64,000 nt of DNA, taken from positions 62,001 through 126,000 of the forward strand of contig NZ_JACBZF010000004.1 of NCBI RefSeq assembly GCF_013408095.1, given 5' to 3'. The stretch comes from Novosphingobium marinum (GTDB lineage Bacteria > Pseudomonadota > Alphaproteobacteria > Sphingomonadales > Sphingomonadaceae). A program made the position numbers and the translations under genes. Positions within the stretch are counted from its first letter, which is position 1, and each line of letters opens with the position of its first letter. Positions 1-8,710 of this stretch are shown piece by piece. The notes beneath the pieces were generated by a model. That model saw only the letters and a list, made by a program, of their open reading frames with translations. It ran no database searches and was not told where the DNA came from.

Positions 1-2
1 CG

Positions 3-935
3 CTGTCTTTCCACACGCTGCTTGTCGGCGGCAACCCGATGACGACGAGCGCGATCTACGCGCTGATCCACAAGCTTGAAAAGGACGGCGGCGTGTGGTG
101 GGCCAGGGGCGGCACCAACCGCCTGATCGCCGGGATGTGCACCCAGTTCGAGCGGATCGGCGGCACGATCCGGCTGGACGACGCGGTCAGGCAGGTCCAC
201 ACCGTGGGCGACACGGTCAGCGAGGTCGAGACCGAGAGCGGCTGGCGCGAACGCTTCGACGCGGTCGCCAGCAACGCCGACATCGTCCATTCGTACCGCG
301 ACCTGCTGGGCGACAGCGCGCGCGGGCGCGATTACGGCAAGTCGCTGACCGGCAAGCGGTTCTCGCCCAGCCTGTTCGTCGTCCATTTCGGCGTCGAGGG
401 AAGCTGGCCGGGCATCCAGCACCACATGATCCTGTTCGGCCCCCGCTACAAGGAACTGCTCGCCGACATCTACGATCACGGGGTGCTGCCGCAGGACTTC
501 TCGATCTACCTGCACCACCCGACCGTGACCGACCCGTCGATGGCGCCGCCGGGCAAGAGCACGTTCTATGCGCTGATCCCGGTCGCGCACATGGGCAAGC
601 TGCCGATCGACTGGGAGCAGGCCGGACCGATGATCGAGCAGCGCGTGCTCGACGAAGTCGGTCGCCGCCTCATTCCCGACATCCACGACCGCATCGTCAC
701 CAAGTTCCACTACGCCCCGAAGGACTTCGCCGCCGACCTAAACGCCTACAAGGGCAGCGCCTTCAGCCTAGAACCGATCCTGACGCAGAGCGCATGGTTC
801 CGCGGGCACAACCGCGACGCGAAACTGCGCAACTTCTACCTCGTCGGCGCGGGCACGCATCCGGGCGCGGGCATTCCGGGCGTCGTCGGCAGCGCCAAGG
901 CCACCGCCAAGCTGATGCTGGAGGATCTTCGGTGA
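3..935 (+). CDS. crtI: Phytoene desaturase, C-terminal part (cut by window edge)
   Basis: Flavin-dependent desaturase that converts phytoene toward lycopene in carotenoid synthesis at the membrane. The reading frame is open from base 3, so the FAD-binding N-terminus lies outside the window and about 310 residues are visible. Diagnostic CrtI features are FHTLLVGGNP near the start, then YALIHKLEKDGGVWWARGGT, and the C-terminal FAD-contact region reading LVGAGTHPGAGIPGVVGSAK. The stop overlaps the next gene by 4 bp (GTGA), which indicates translational coupling. crtB lies two genes downstream, as expected for a crt operon. Identification is firm; the exact product (lycopene or another desaturation level) cannot be read from this fragment. 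Confidence 0.95.
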   Translation: MSFHTLLVGGNPMTTSAIYALIHKLEKDGGVWWARGGTNRLIAGMCTQFERIGGTIRLDDAVRQVHTVGDTVSEVETESGWRERFDAVASNADIVHSYRDLLGDSARGRDYGKSLTGKRFSPSLFVVHFGVEGSWPGIQHHMILFGPRYKELLADIYDHGVLPQDFSIYLHHPTVTDPSMAPPGKSTFYALIPVAHMGKLPIDWEQAGPMIEQRVLDEVGRRLIPDIHDRIVTKFHYAPKDFAADLNAYKGSAFSLEPILTQSAWFRGHNRDAKLRNFYLVGAGTHPGAGIPGVVGSAKATAKLMLEDLR

Positions 936-1513
936 AGCGCCTTGCCGTTTACTGCGGGTCGGCCACGCCCGCGGACCCGCGCTACATCGACCTTGCCGAA
1001 GACGTCGGTCGCACGCTTGCCGGCGAGGGCATCGGCATCGTCTACGGCGGCGGCCGGCTCGGGCTGATGGGCGCGGTGGCGCGCGCAGCGCTGGCAGAGG
1101 GCGGCGAGGTCATCGGCGTCATCCCCGAGGCGCTCGTCTCCGGCGAGGTCGCCAACACCGATTGCACCGACTTGCAGGTCGTCGCGAACATGCACGAGCG
1201 CAAGCGCCGCTTCACCGACCTTTCGGACGGCTTCCTGACGATCCCCGGCGGCGTCGGCACCATGGACGAGTTGTGGGAAGCGGTAAGCTGGGCGCAGCTC
1301 GGCTATCACATGAAGCCGGTCGGCGTGCTCAACGCGTTCGGGTATTTCGACCACCTCCTCGCCTTCAACCGGCACATGGCGCAAGTCGGCTTCGTGCGGC
1401 CGGTGCACCAGGGCATCATCCTTGCCGAGACCGAGCTTTCGATGCTGCTCGGCCGGATGCGCGCGTTCGAGCCTTCGAAGCCGATCTTCGACATGAAGGC
1501 GGAGGACCTGTGA
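932..1513 (+). CDS. LOG-family (TIGR00730) nucleotide phosphoribohydrolase
   Basis: A 193-residue Rossmann-type protein of the LOG / putative lysine decarboxylase family. Characterised members release a base from nucleoside 5'-monophosphates, for example activated cytokinin from its riboside monophosphate. The family motif PGGVGTMDELWE is present near residues 105-116, preceded by YGGGRLGLMG. The GTG start was chosen because it overlaps the crtI stop by 4 bp; earlier codons in this frame would lie inside crtI. It sits between crtI and crtB and ends 13 bp before crtB, so it should share their transcript. Any link to carotenoids is unknown. Family assignment is strong; the substrate is not known. 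Confidence 0.9.
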   Translation: MKRLAVYCGSATPADPRYIDLAEDVGRTLAGEGIGIVYGGGRLGLMGAVARAALAEGGEVIGVIPEALVSGEVANTDCTDLQVVANMHERKRRFTDLSDGFLTIPGGVGTMDELWEAVSWAQLGYHMKPVGVLNAFGYFDHLLAFNRHMAQVGFVRPVHQGIILAETELSMLLGRMRAFEPSKPIFDMKAEDL

Positions 1514-1526
1514 CGCCTTTCCCGGA

Positions 1527-2480
1527 ATGACCGGCGCTTTCCCAGACCGCCAGTCGCTCGTCGCCCATGCGTCGCGCTCGATCGCGAGGGGCTCGAAAAG
1601 CTTCGCCGCCGCCAGCCGCCTGTTCGACCGCACGACGCGCGAACGGGTCTGGCTGCTCTATGCCTGGTGCCGGGTATGCGACGACCTTGCCGATGCGCAG
1701 GACCACGGCCACGCGCTCGGCCCGCAGGTCGATGCCGGCAAGCGGCTGGCCACGATCCGCTCGCTGACCGACCGCGCGCTGTCGGGCCAGCCGACCGGCC
1801 GCCCCGCCTTCGACGCGCTCGGCGTCCTGGCGCAGGAGACGGGCATCACCCGGCAGATGGCCGAGGACGTGATCAACGGATTCGCGCTCGATGCCGACGA
1901 ATGGCGGCCGCGCAGCGAGGCCGACATGCTGCGCTATTGCTACCACGTGGCAGGAGCCGTCGGCGTGATGATGGCGGTGGTGATGGGCGTGCCGCCCGGC
2001 GACGAGGATACGCTCGACCGTGCGTGCGACCTGGGTATCGCCTTCCAGCTCGCCAACATTGCGCGCGACGTGTGGGAGGACGACGCGGCGGGCCGCTGCT
2101 ACCTCCCCGTCGAGTGGCTGGTCGAGGCCGACATTCCGCCGGGCCAGCTCATGAAACCGCCTTTCCGCAAGGTACTGGTCGGGATGGTCGGGCGGCTGTG
2201 CGACCTCGAGGCGGTTTACGAGGCATCGGCGCGGGTGGGCGCGGCGCGCCTGACCTTCCGCCAGCGCTGGGCGATCCTGTCGGCCGCCAACATCTACGGC
2301 GCGATCGCCCGCGAGGTCGAAGAGCGCGGCGAGCACGCCTGGGACCACCGCGTCTACACCACGAAGGCGCAGAAGCTGCGCTTTGTCGCCAGCGGCTTCG
2401 CCGACGCGCTCCGCCGCCCCGGCAGCGCGCCGATTCCCCCGGTGACCCGGCGCGAGCTGATCGAAATGGCGCGGAACTAG
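1527..2480 (+). CDS. crtB: Phytoene synthase
   Basis: Head-to-head condensation of two geranylgeranyl diphosphates to phytoene, the first committed carotenoid step. The protein has 317 residues, normal for CrtB. Aspartate-rich substrate sites are visible as VCDDLADAQD near residue 50 and ARDVWEDDAAGRCYLP near residue 180, the latter a squalene/phytoene synthase signature. It follows the LOG gene by 13 bp in the same operon as crtI. Its last 4 bp overlap the convergent glpD end, leaving no room for a separate terminator. Confidence 0.95.
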   Translation: MTGAFPDRQSLVAHASRSIARGSKSFAAASRLFDRTTRERVWLLYAWCRVCDDLADAQDHGHALGPQVDAGKRLATIRSLTDRALSGQPTGRPAFDALGVLAQETGITRQMAEDVINGFALDADEWRPRSEADMLRYCYHVAGAVGVMMAVVMGVPPGDEDTLDRACDLGIAFQLANIARDVWEDDAAGRCYLPVEWLVEADIPPGQLMKPPFRKVLVGMVGRLCDLEAVYEASARVGAARLTFRQRWAILSAANIYGAIAREVEERGEHAWDHRVYTTKAQKLRFVASGFADALRRPGSAPIPPVTRRELIEMARN

Positions 2481-3958
2481 CGCGCCGGGTTCTGCACGAT
2501 CCACCGCGCCAGCCCGTCGCGCTCCGCCTCGCTCATGTGGAGGCCGAGCTTGGTTCGACGCCACAGGATGTCCTCTGCCTCCCGCGCCCATTCCTCGCGG
2601 CGCAGGTACTCGACTTCGGCCTCGCTCAATCCCGCGCCGAAATGCTCGCCAAGGTCGCTCCACGCTTGCGCCTCGCCAAGCCAGCCGCGCGCAAGCGAGC
2701 CGTAGGCATGCGCGATCCGGTGCGCATCGCGCGGCGAAAGGAAGCGATGGCGCGCGGCAAGCTCGTGCCCGAGCGCATCGGCATCACCCGCCAAATCGCC
2801 GCCCGGCAACGGCTGCGAGGCGGTCCAGCCCGGTCCCCCGAGCACGGGCAGCCGCGCCGCGAGCATGCCCACCGCGTCCTCGGCGAGGTGGCGATAGGTC
2901 GTGATCTTGCCGCCATAGACCGACAGCAGCGGCGCGCCCTCTGCCGCGTCCGACATCTCCAGCCTGTAACCGCGCGTCGCTGCCTCGGGCTTTCCCGATC
3001 CGTCGTCGATCAGCGGACGCACGCCCGAGTAGGTCCACACCACGTCGGCGGGCGAGATGGCTTTCGCGAAGTAGCGATTCGCCCCGTCGCACAGGTAGGC
3101 GATTTCCGCGTCGCTCGCGCGGATGTGGTCGAGCGGGCCTTCGTGGTCGGCATCGGTCGTGCCGATCAGGGTGAAGTCGTACTCGTAGGGGATCGCGAAG
3201 AAGATGCGCCCGTCGGGAAGCTGGAAGAAGTAGGCGTAGTCGTGGTCGAACAGCTTGCGCACGACGATGTGCGATCCGCGCACCAGCCGCATGCCGTGGC
3301 GCGGCGTGCCGCCAGCTTCGCCGACGACTTCGCGCACCGCAGGTCCGGCGGCGTTGACGAGCGCCGAGGCATGGAAGGTGCCGCCCGTCGTCTCGATCCG
3401 CCAGCCGCCCCCTTCGCGTCGCGCCGCCGTCATCGCGGTGCGCGTTCTCACTTCGGCCCCGTGGCGGCGCGCGTCGATCGCGTTCAGCACCACGAGCCGC
3501 GCATCGTCTACCCAGCCGTCCGAATACTCGAAGCCAATGCGGAAGCCGGGCTTCAGCGGCGCGCCCGCCGGGTGGCGATCGAGCCGCACGGTGTCGGCGG
3601 CGGCAAGCCGCTTGCGCCCGCCGATGTGGTCGTAGAGGAACAGGCCGAGGCGCAGCAGCCAGGCGGGCCGCAGTCCCTTGCGATGCGGCAGCACGAAACG
3701 CATCGGCCACATGATGTGCGGCGCGATCGCCAGCAGCCGCTCTCGCTCGCCCAGCGCCTCGCGCACCAGCGCGAACTCGTAGTGCTCGAGGTAGCGCAGC
3801 CCGCCGTGGATCAGCTTGGTCGAGGCGGACGAGGTTCCGCTCGCCAGGTCGCGCGCTTCGAGCAGCAGCACCTTCGCGCCGCGCCCGGCCGCGTCGCGCG
3901 CGATCCCCGCACCGTTGACCCCGCCGCCGATCACCGCAAGGTCGAACATCGCGCTCAC
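2477..3958 (-). CDS. glpD: Aerobic glycerol-3-phosphate dehydrogenase
   Basis: FAD enzyme at the inner membrane that oxidises sn-glycerol 3-phosphate to dihydroxyacetone phosphate and passes electrons to quinone. It has 493 residues. The N-terminal dinucleotide-binding motif reads AVIGGGVNGAGIARDAAGRG, followed by LIHGGLRYLEHYEF, typical of GlpD. The C-terminal domain ends in the GlpD-type helical region (EEWAREAEDILWRRTKLGLH). The start overlaps the stop of the upstream MFS gene by 4 bp (ATGA), so the two are probably co-transcribed. No glpK, glpF or glpR is adjacent. Confidence 0.95.
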   Translation of the reverse strand: MSAMFDLAVIGGGVNGAGIARDAAGRGAKVLLLEARDLASGTSSASTKLIHGGLRYLEHYEFALVREALGERERLLAIAPHIMWPMRFVLPHRKGLRPAWLLRLGLFLYDHIGGRKRLAAADTVRLDRHPAGAPLKPGFRIGFEYSDGWVDDARLVVLNAIDARRHGAEVRTRTAMTAARREGGGWRIETTGGTFHASALVNAAGPAVREVVGEAGGTPRHGMRLVRGSHIVVRKLFDHDYAYFFQLPDGRIFFAIPYEYDFTLIGTTDADHEGPLDHIRASDAEIAYLCDGANRYFAKAISPADVVWTYSGVRPLIDDGSGKPEAATRGYRLEMSDAAEGAPLLSVYGGKITTYRHLAEDAVGMLAARLPVLGGPGWTASQPLPGGDLAGDADALGHELAARHRFLSPRDAHRIAHAYGSLARGWLGEAQAWSDLGEHFGAGLSEAEVEYLRREEWAREAEDILWRRTKLGLHMSEAERDGLARWIVQNPAR

Positions 3959-5226
3959 CGGTTGTGCCAGTCCGACGGCTGGCGCGGCGGCCGGACCTGG
4001 TAGAGCCGCCGGAACAGCTTGCCGCGCTCGGAATAGAGGACGAGCGCGAGCGACCCCACACCCGCCGCGATCAGGGCGAGGGCCAGCGGCTGCGCCGTCC
4101 CGTCATACGCCTGCCCGATCAGCGTGCCGAGAACCGCGCCAAGCGTCATGCGCAGGCACGCCTGGATCGAGGATGCCGCCCCGGCGATGTGGCCGAACGG
4201 CTGCAGCGCGATCGCCTGGAAGTTGGCGTTGGTGAAGCCCATCAGCACCATCGCGACGGTCATCAGCGGCACGAAGGACCAAAGCGTCGCCAGTCCGGTC
4301 TCGACCAGCGCCAGCATCACCGCTCCGTTGGCGATGTAGAACAGCACGGCGGTCTGCGAAACACGGCGCGCGCCGAACCGCTCGACGATGCGGGCATTGG
4401 TGAAGTTCGCACCCGCCATCATCAGCGCCATGCCCCCGAAAATAATCGGGAAGAGCGTACCTGCCGCGAAGTGCTCGGCGATGAGCTGCTGCGAACTGTT
4501 GATATAGCCGAACAGCGCCCCCTGGATGAGCGAGGCGGCGACGAAATAGCCCGAGGCCTCGCGCCGGGTGACCGCTGCGAACATGTTGACCGCGACGATG
4601 CCGGGCCGGATCTTCTGCCGGTGTTCGGGACGCAGCGTCTCGGGCAGGCGGTACCAGGCCCACAGCGCCATCGGCAGCGCGATCAGCGCCATCGAGACGA
4701 AGATCATCCGCCAGCCCGCGACGAGATAGACCGCCTGCCCCGCCGTCGGCGCCAGCATCGGCACGACCATGAAGACCATGCCGACGAGCGACTGCGCGCT
4801 CGCCATGCGGTCGCCCTCGAACCGGTCGCGGATAATCGCCATCGGCAGCACGAACAGGCCCGAAGTGATGAACCCCATGGCGAAGCGCACCGCCAGCAGC
4901 ATCTCGAAACTCGTCACCGCCGCGCTTGCCAGCGACAGCACGATGTAGGCGCCGAGCGAGCCGAGCAGCACCGGTCGCCGCCCGAACCTGTCCGCCAGCA
5001 CGCCGGGAAAGAGCGATCCCGCCCCGGCGGCGACGAGGTACAGCCCGACGACCAGCTGGCGCTCGTTGGGATCGGAGACGCCGAGATCGGACGAGATCGC
5101 CGCGAGCGCGGGAAGCATCATGTCGATGGCAAGCGCCAGCAGCGCGATCGTGAAGGCCATGAGGATCACGAATTCGCGTTCGCCCATCGGAAAGGGCTCG
5201 TCTGCGGGGACGTCTGTTCTCGTCAT
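3955..5226 (-). CDS. MFS drug-efflux transporter, Bcr/CflA type
   Basis: A 423-residue inner-membrane proton antiporter of the major facilitator superfamily. About 12 hydrophobic segments are visible, beginning with a helix near residues 18-40. The loop 2-3 signature reads GVLADRFGRRPVLLGS. Overall pattern (MLPALAAISSDLGVSDPNERQLVVG) matches Bcr/CflA multidrug exporters. The start ATG at 5226 was chosen because the hydrophobic core starts soon after it and the divergent dinB starts 82 bp away; the frame stays open upstream but lacks transporter-like sequence. It overlaps glpD by 4 bp. The actual substrate is unknown. Confidence 0.88.
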   Translation of the reverse strand: MTRTDVPADEPFPMGEREFVILMAFTIALLALAIDMMLPALAAISSDLGVSDPNERQLVVGLYLVAAGAGSLFPGVLADRFGRRPVLLGSLGAYIVLSLASAAVTSFEMLLAVRFAMGFITSGLFVLPMAIIRDRFEGDRMASAQSLVGMVFMVVPMLAPTAGQAVYLVAGWRMIFVSMALIALPMALWAWYRLPETLRPEHRQKIRPGIVAVNMFAAVTRREASGYFVAASLIQGALFGYINSSQQLIAEHFAAGTLFPIIFGGMALMMAGANFTNARIVERFGARRVSQTAVLFYIANGAVMLALVETGLATLWSFVPLMTVAMVLMGFTNANFQAIALQPFGHIAGAASSIQACLRMTLGAVLGTLIGQAYDGTAQPLALALIAAGVGSLALVLYSERGKLFRRLYQVRPPRQPSDWHNR

Positions 5227-5307
5227 CGAAAGGGCTCTTGGAGGAAAGGCGGCGCGGGGGCCAGCAGGGAAATTCCGCAAGTGCGTAACCTGCCCTATAA
5301 AGGCGAC

Positions 5308-6435
5308 ATGACCGCCCCGGTTCCTGACGACGACGACGATGATGGCGAAGCGCAGGGACTGCGCAAGATCATTCATGTCGACATGGACGCCTTCTTCGCC
5401 AGCGTCGAGCAGCGCGACGATCCATCGCTGCGGGGCAAGCCGGTGGCGGTGGGCGGCTCTTCGGGGCGCGGCGTGGTGGCGGCGGCAAGCTACGAGGCGC
5501 GCGCGTTCGGCGTGAAGTCGGCGATGCCGTCCTCGCGCGCGGCGCGGCTGTGCCCCGACCTTGTCTTCCGCAAGTCCCGCTTCGACGTCTACCGCGAGGT
5601 TTCGCAGCAGATCCGAGCGATATTCCGGGAGTTCACGCCGCTGGTCGAGCCGCTCTCGCTCGACGAGGCGTACCTCGACGTCACCGAGGACGTGAAGGGC
5701 ATCGGGTCGGCAACGCGCATCGCGCAGCTGATCCGCGCGCAGATCGCCAGGGAAACGCGGCTGACCGCGAGCGCCGGCGTTTCCTACAACAAGTTCCTCG
5801 CCAAGCTTGCCAGCGACCAGAACAAGCCCGACGGCCTGTGCGTGATCCGCCCCGGCGAGGGCGCGACTTTCGTCGCGGCGCTGCCGGTGCGGCGCTTTCA
5901 CGGCGTCGGCCCGCGCGGCGCCGAGAAGATGGCGGCGCTCGGTATCGAGACGGGCGCGGACCTGGCCGCGAAGGACCTGCCGTTCCTGCGCGCCCATTTC
6001 GGCAGCTTCGCCGACTACCTTTACAGGGCCGCGCGCGGCATCGACCTGCGGCAGGTGCGTCCCGACCGCCAGCGCAAGTCTGTGGGCGGCGAACGCACGT
6101 TCTCGCAGGACATATCGACGGGAGCAGACCTGCGCGAGGCTCTCGACAACATCGTCGACATCGTCTGGGAACGCATCGAGCGGGCAGAGGCGCGCGGGCG
6201 CACGGTGACGCTCAAGCTGAAGCTCAACGACTTCACCATCCGCACCCGCGCCAGATCGCTGCCGCGCGCGATATCGGGCAAGGCCGAGTTCGCGAGAACG
6301 GGGCATGCGCTGCTCGACGAAGTGCTGCCGCTGCCGCGCCCGATCCGCCTCCTCGGCCTGACCCTGTCGGCGCTCGAACGCGGCGAAAGCGAGCCGCCGC
6401 GCGAGGCGAAGGACGGCCAGCTGCGGCTGCTTTGA
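5308..6435 (+). CDS. dinB: DNA polymerase IV (Y-family translesion polymerase)
   Basis: Error-prone polymerase that extends from damaged or misaligned templates. It has 375 residues. The catalytic motif IIHVDMDAFFASVEQRDDP lies at about residues 21-39, the second acidic site LSLDEAYLDVTED at about 115-127, and YNKFLAKLASDQNKPDGL in the palm. A little-finger domain follows residue 240. The N-terminus carries six consecutive aspartates before the polymerase fold. ATG 5308 is the only start near the conserved core. No clear LexA box was found in the 81 bp shared with the divergent transporter. The gene ends 7 bp from the convergent NUDIX gene. Confidence 0.95.
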   Translation: MTAPVPDDDDDDGEAQGLRKIIHVDMDAFFASVEQRDDPSLRGKPVAVGGSSGRGVVAAASYEARAFGVKSAMPSSRAARLCPDLVFRKSRFDVYREVSQQIRAIFREFTPLVEPLSLDEAYLDVTEDVKGIGSATRIAQLIRAQIARETRLTASAGVSYNKFLAKLASDQNKPDGLCVIRPGEGATFVAALPVRRFHGVGPRGAEKMAALGIETGADLAAKDLPFLRAHFGSFADYLYRAARGIDLRQVRPDRQRKSVGGERTFSQDISTGADLREALDNIVDIVWERIERAEARGRTVTLKLKLNDFTIRTRARSLPRAISGKAEFARTGHALLDEVLPLPRPIRLLGLTLSALERGESEPPREAKDGQLRLL

Positions 6436-6442
6436 CGCGGTC

Positions 6443-6928
6443 CTACGCGCCGGCCCGGGCGATCCATGCGGCAAGGTTGTCGCGCATGATCGCGGGCATG
6501 GGGCCGGGAAGATCGCCGGTCGCGAAGTAGCGCGCCTCGGTCACTTCTCGGCCGTCGGGCGTCGGCAGGCCCGCGGCGGTTCCGGTCACGATGTGTACCG
6601 TGTTGCGCGCGCCGTGGAGGCGGACCTCGTAGGTGTCGACATGGCGTCCGCAAGACAGGGCCACCCCTGTTTCCTCGACCAGTTCGCGCGTTGCGGCGGC
6701 GACGATGTCCTCCCCGCGCCCGAGGCCGCCGCCCGGCAGCATCCACGCCGCCGATCCATACGAATGACGGACGAGGAGCACGCGCCCGGCTTCGTCGAGC
6801 GCGACCACGCGCGTGCCCTCGATCCGGGGCCGGGCGAGCCGCCACCAGACCTTGCGCAGCTCGTGCGCGGTGCCGAAAAGAAGGCGATATGCCGGAGCGG
6901 GAACCGCTTCGCGGATCAGGCGAAGCAT
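6443..6928 (-). CDS. NUDIX hydrolase
   Basis: A 161-residue pyrophosphohydrolase of unknown substrate. The Nudix box fits the GX5EX7REUXEEXGU pattern: GGLGRGEDIVAAATRELVEE followed by TGV, around residues 70-92. The preceding strand VLLVRHSYGSAAWMLPGGG is typical. The start ATG lies inside the last 13 bp of pgl, so translation is likely coupled. Some family members clean up oxidised nucleotides or ADP-ribose-type compounds; nothing here tells which. Confidence 0.9.
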   Translation of the reverse strand: MLRLIREAVPAPAYRLLFGTAHELRKVWWRLARPRIEGTRVVALDEAGRVLLVRHSYGSAAWMLPGGGLGRGEDIVAAATRELVEETGVALSCGRHVDTYEVRLHGARNTVHIVTGTAAGLPTPDGREVTEARYFATGDLPGPMPAIMRDNLAAWIARAGA

Positions 6929-7536
6929 GTGACCGGCTGGCGCGCGGCGGCCAGCAGCCGCGCCACCGGCAGGTCGTTCCCGCCCGCAGCGGCCTGTTCG
7001 AACAGCGCGCGCTTGTCCTCTCCGCGAATGACGAAGAGCAGCTCGTCGCTGGCGAGCAGGGCCGGAATCGTCATGGTCACACGGTCGAAAGGCGCTTCGG
7101 GCGGAAGCGGATCGGGCGTGATGCGCCGGATGCGTTCGGGATCGTCGGCGCGCGGATCGGTGTTCGGGAACAGCGATGCGATGTGCCCGTCGCCCCCCAT
7201 GCCGAGCCAGGCGAGCGCGAAGTGCGGCACCCGCACCACGTGTTCGAGCGAAACGATCCGCGCACCCGCCGGCGAAAGCACCTGCCGGATGCGTCCGACG
7301 TTGCTGGCATCGTGGTCCTCGGGGACGAGCCGGTCGTCGCCGGGCCAGACCGCGATCTTCGGCCAGTCGAGCGGCGCGTCGGCCAGTTTCTCCAGGATGG
7401 GAAACGGCGTCGATCCGCCCGGAACGGTAATCGCGATCCCTTCGGGGCTCTTCAGCAGGGCCGTGCCCAGCCTGCCCTCGATCCAGGTCGCGATGGCGGC
7501 GGTATCGGCGTCGCGGACGATGACGGGCGTGCTCAT
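6916..7536 (-). CDS. pgl: 6-phosphogluconolactonase
   Basis: Hydrolyses 6-phosphogluconolactone in the oxidative pentose phosphate / Entner-Doudoroff route. About 206 residues. Family motifs are VPGGSTPFPIL near the N-terminus, WPGDDRLVPEDHDASN (the usual DER is DDR here) and LGMGGDGHIASLFPNT. ATG 7536 is preferred over an in-frame GTG three codons earlier (7545). The NUDIX start is embedded in its 3' end. zwf and edd, frequent neighbours of pgl, are not adjacent here. Confidence 0.92.
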   Translation of the reverse strand: MSTPVIVRDADTAAIATWIEGRLGTALLKSPEGIAITVPGGSTPFPILEKLADAPLDWPKIAVWPGDDRLVPEDHDASNVGRIRQVLSPAGARIVSLEHVVRVPHFALAWLGMGGDGHIASLFPNTDPRADDPERIRRITPDPLPPEAPFDRVTMTIPALLASDELLFVIRGEDKRALFEQAAAGGNDLPVARLLAAARQPVTCFA

Positions 7537-7606
7537 TGTCTTCACATAGCATCGGCCGGTCCCGCTGGGGAACCGGCCGATTTTCGCGTGGGCGTTTGGG
7601 GGAGGA

Positions 7607-8068
7607 TCAGCGGGTGATCTGGCTGAGGAACCAGACGCGCTCCTCGGCCTCGTCGGTCCAGTCGTCGATCAGGCCGTCGGTGGCGTTGTCGCCCGCTTCG
7701 CCGGCGGCGTCCTTGACGCGCTTGAGCGAGGCGACGAGCGCGGCGTTGTCGTCACGCAGTTCCCGGACCATGTCCATCGCGTTGAGCGAGGTGTCGTTCT
7801 GGTCCTTGATCGTGCTCTTGCCGCCGATCGCGCCGATCGAGGTGAGCGTGTCTCCGCCAAGCTTGCGCACGCGCTCGGCAATCGTGTCGGTCAGCGCGAA
7901 CATCTCCTGCGCCTGTTCGTCGAACAGCAGGTGAAGGTCGCGGAACTGCGGCCCGGCGACGTGCCAGTGAAAGCTCTTGGTCTTCATGTAGAGCGCGAAA
8001 TAATCGGCAAGAAGGCCGTTGAGGCTGTCGACGAGAGCGGCGGTGGCGTTGTCCTTCGGATTGGACAT
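7607..8068 (-). CDS. dps: Dps-family ferritin-like DNA protection protein
   Basis: A 153-residue mini-ferritin that stores iron, uses peroxide to oxidise Fe2+ and protects DNA in starvation or oxidative stress. Ferroxidase-site features typical of Dps are present: FHWHVAGPQFRDLHLLFDEQ near residues 38-57. ATG 8068 was chosen over an ATG 24 bp upstream because it is preceded by a near-perfect Shine-Dalgarno (AAGGAGG) with 10 bp spacing. A short inverted repeat lies just upstream. It is probably transcribed from its own promoter in the 81 bp after the upstream membrane-protein gene. Confidence 0.93.
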   Translation of the reverse strand: MSNPKDNATAALVDSLNGLLADYFALYMKTKSFHWHVAGPQFRDLHLLFDEQAQEMFALTDTIAERVRKLGGDTLTSIGAIGGKSTIKDQNDTSLNAMDMVRELRDDNAALVASLKRVKDAAGEAGDNATDGLIDDWTDEAEERVWFLSQITR

Positions 8069-8089
8069 GGGGTAGGTCCCTCCTTGATC

Positions 8090-8104
8090 CATGATAGTGT
8101 CATG
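8090..8104. promoter_or_regulatory. Short inverted repeat upstream of dps
   Basis: Arms CATGA and TCATG with a 5 bp spacer sit about 10 bp upstream of the dps Shine-Dalgarno. The position in the 5' leader or core promoter fits an operator. Five-base arms can arise by chance, and no known OxyR, Fur or MntR consensus was matched. Confidence 0.3.
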
Positions 8105-8134
8105 AGAGATAACGCCGATAATTAGGGAAAGTTC

Positions 8135-8151
8135 AATCGGTTTTGCCGATT
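8135..8151 (-). terminator. Weak hairpin at the end of the small membrane-protein gene
   Basis: Arms AATCGG and CCGATT enclose a 5 nt loop, and the hairpin overlaps the stop codon of the 8150-8710 gene. Downstream on the minus strand the sequence is AT-leaning but has no continuous T run, so termination would be inefficient. It separates the channel operon from dps. Confidence 0.35.
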
Positions 8152-8710
8152 ACAGAAATCCCAGCACGTTCAAGGCGATACCGCTCGCGATCAGCAGGAG
8201 AACGACGCCGACGATGCGGCGGAAGACCGTCCGGCTGCCATGCATGGGAACTCCCGGCTCGAACCATGCGATGGCAAGCAGCGCGACGCCGCCCACGGCC
8301 CCGGCGATGCCTGCCGGGACCGGCGCGTTGGTCGCGACCGCCACCGCGAAGACCAGGAAGCGCGCGGCATCGGTAAGCTGGTGGGCGAGCACGACGATGG
8401 CGAAGGCGCCCAGCGAGCGTGTCGGCTCGCGCGGCGTCTTTCGCGCCGAAACGAGGAAGACGAGCTCCACGCCCGACAGCGCCAGCGCGATCGCCGCCAG
8501 CATGCGCCGCGCATCGGGCGGCAGGACCGGCGCCACCAGCGTTGCCGCGAAAGCCGCTGCCGCCGCCGTCGCCACCGCCAGCACGCAGGCAATGGCCAGC
8601 GCGGCGGGCCGCCTGCCGCCGGCCGCGGTCATGCCAGCAAGCGCCAGCTGGTCGCGTGCGCCCCACCCCGTCAGCACAACCGCCAGCAGGGTGAGGTAGA
8701 ACGCGCTCAC
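8150..8710 (-). CDS. Small polytopic membrane protein, function unknown
   Basis: A 186-residue protein with about six hydrophobic segments and no soluble domain. Two halves look related: the first has GWGARDQLALAG, the second AHQLTDAARFLVFA. This two-repeat layout, with a charged patch early in each half, loosely resembles the GDT1/UPF0016 cation-exchanger fold. The usual E-x-G-D-K-T/S motif is not intact, so that is only a suggestion. Its ATG overlaps the stop of the mechanosensitive channel gene by 4 bp, so it is translated from the same mRNA and may act in the same membrane-stress response. Confidence 0.75.
   Translation of the reverse strand: MSAFYLTLLAVVLTGWGARDQLALAGMTAAGGRRPAALAIACVLAVATAAAAAFAATLVAPVLPPDARRMLAAIALALSGVELVFLVSARKTPREPTRSLGAFAIVVLAHQLTDAARFLVFAVAVATNAPVPAGIAGAVGGVALLAIAWFEPGVPMHGSRTVFRRIVGVVLLLIASGIALNVLGFL

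Noticed and set aside
1667..4003. Long open frame across crtB and into the antisense of glpD
   Set aside because: Arg/Ala/Pro-rich translation without any motif, spanning two well-supported genes; a high-GC shadow frame.
3964..5307. Long in-frame extension upstream of dinB
   Set aside because: It lies antisense to the MFS transporter and has His/Arg/Asp-rich shadow composition; the polymerase core starts right after ATG 5308.
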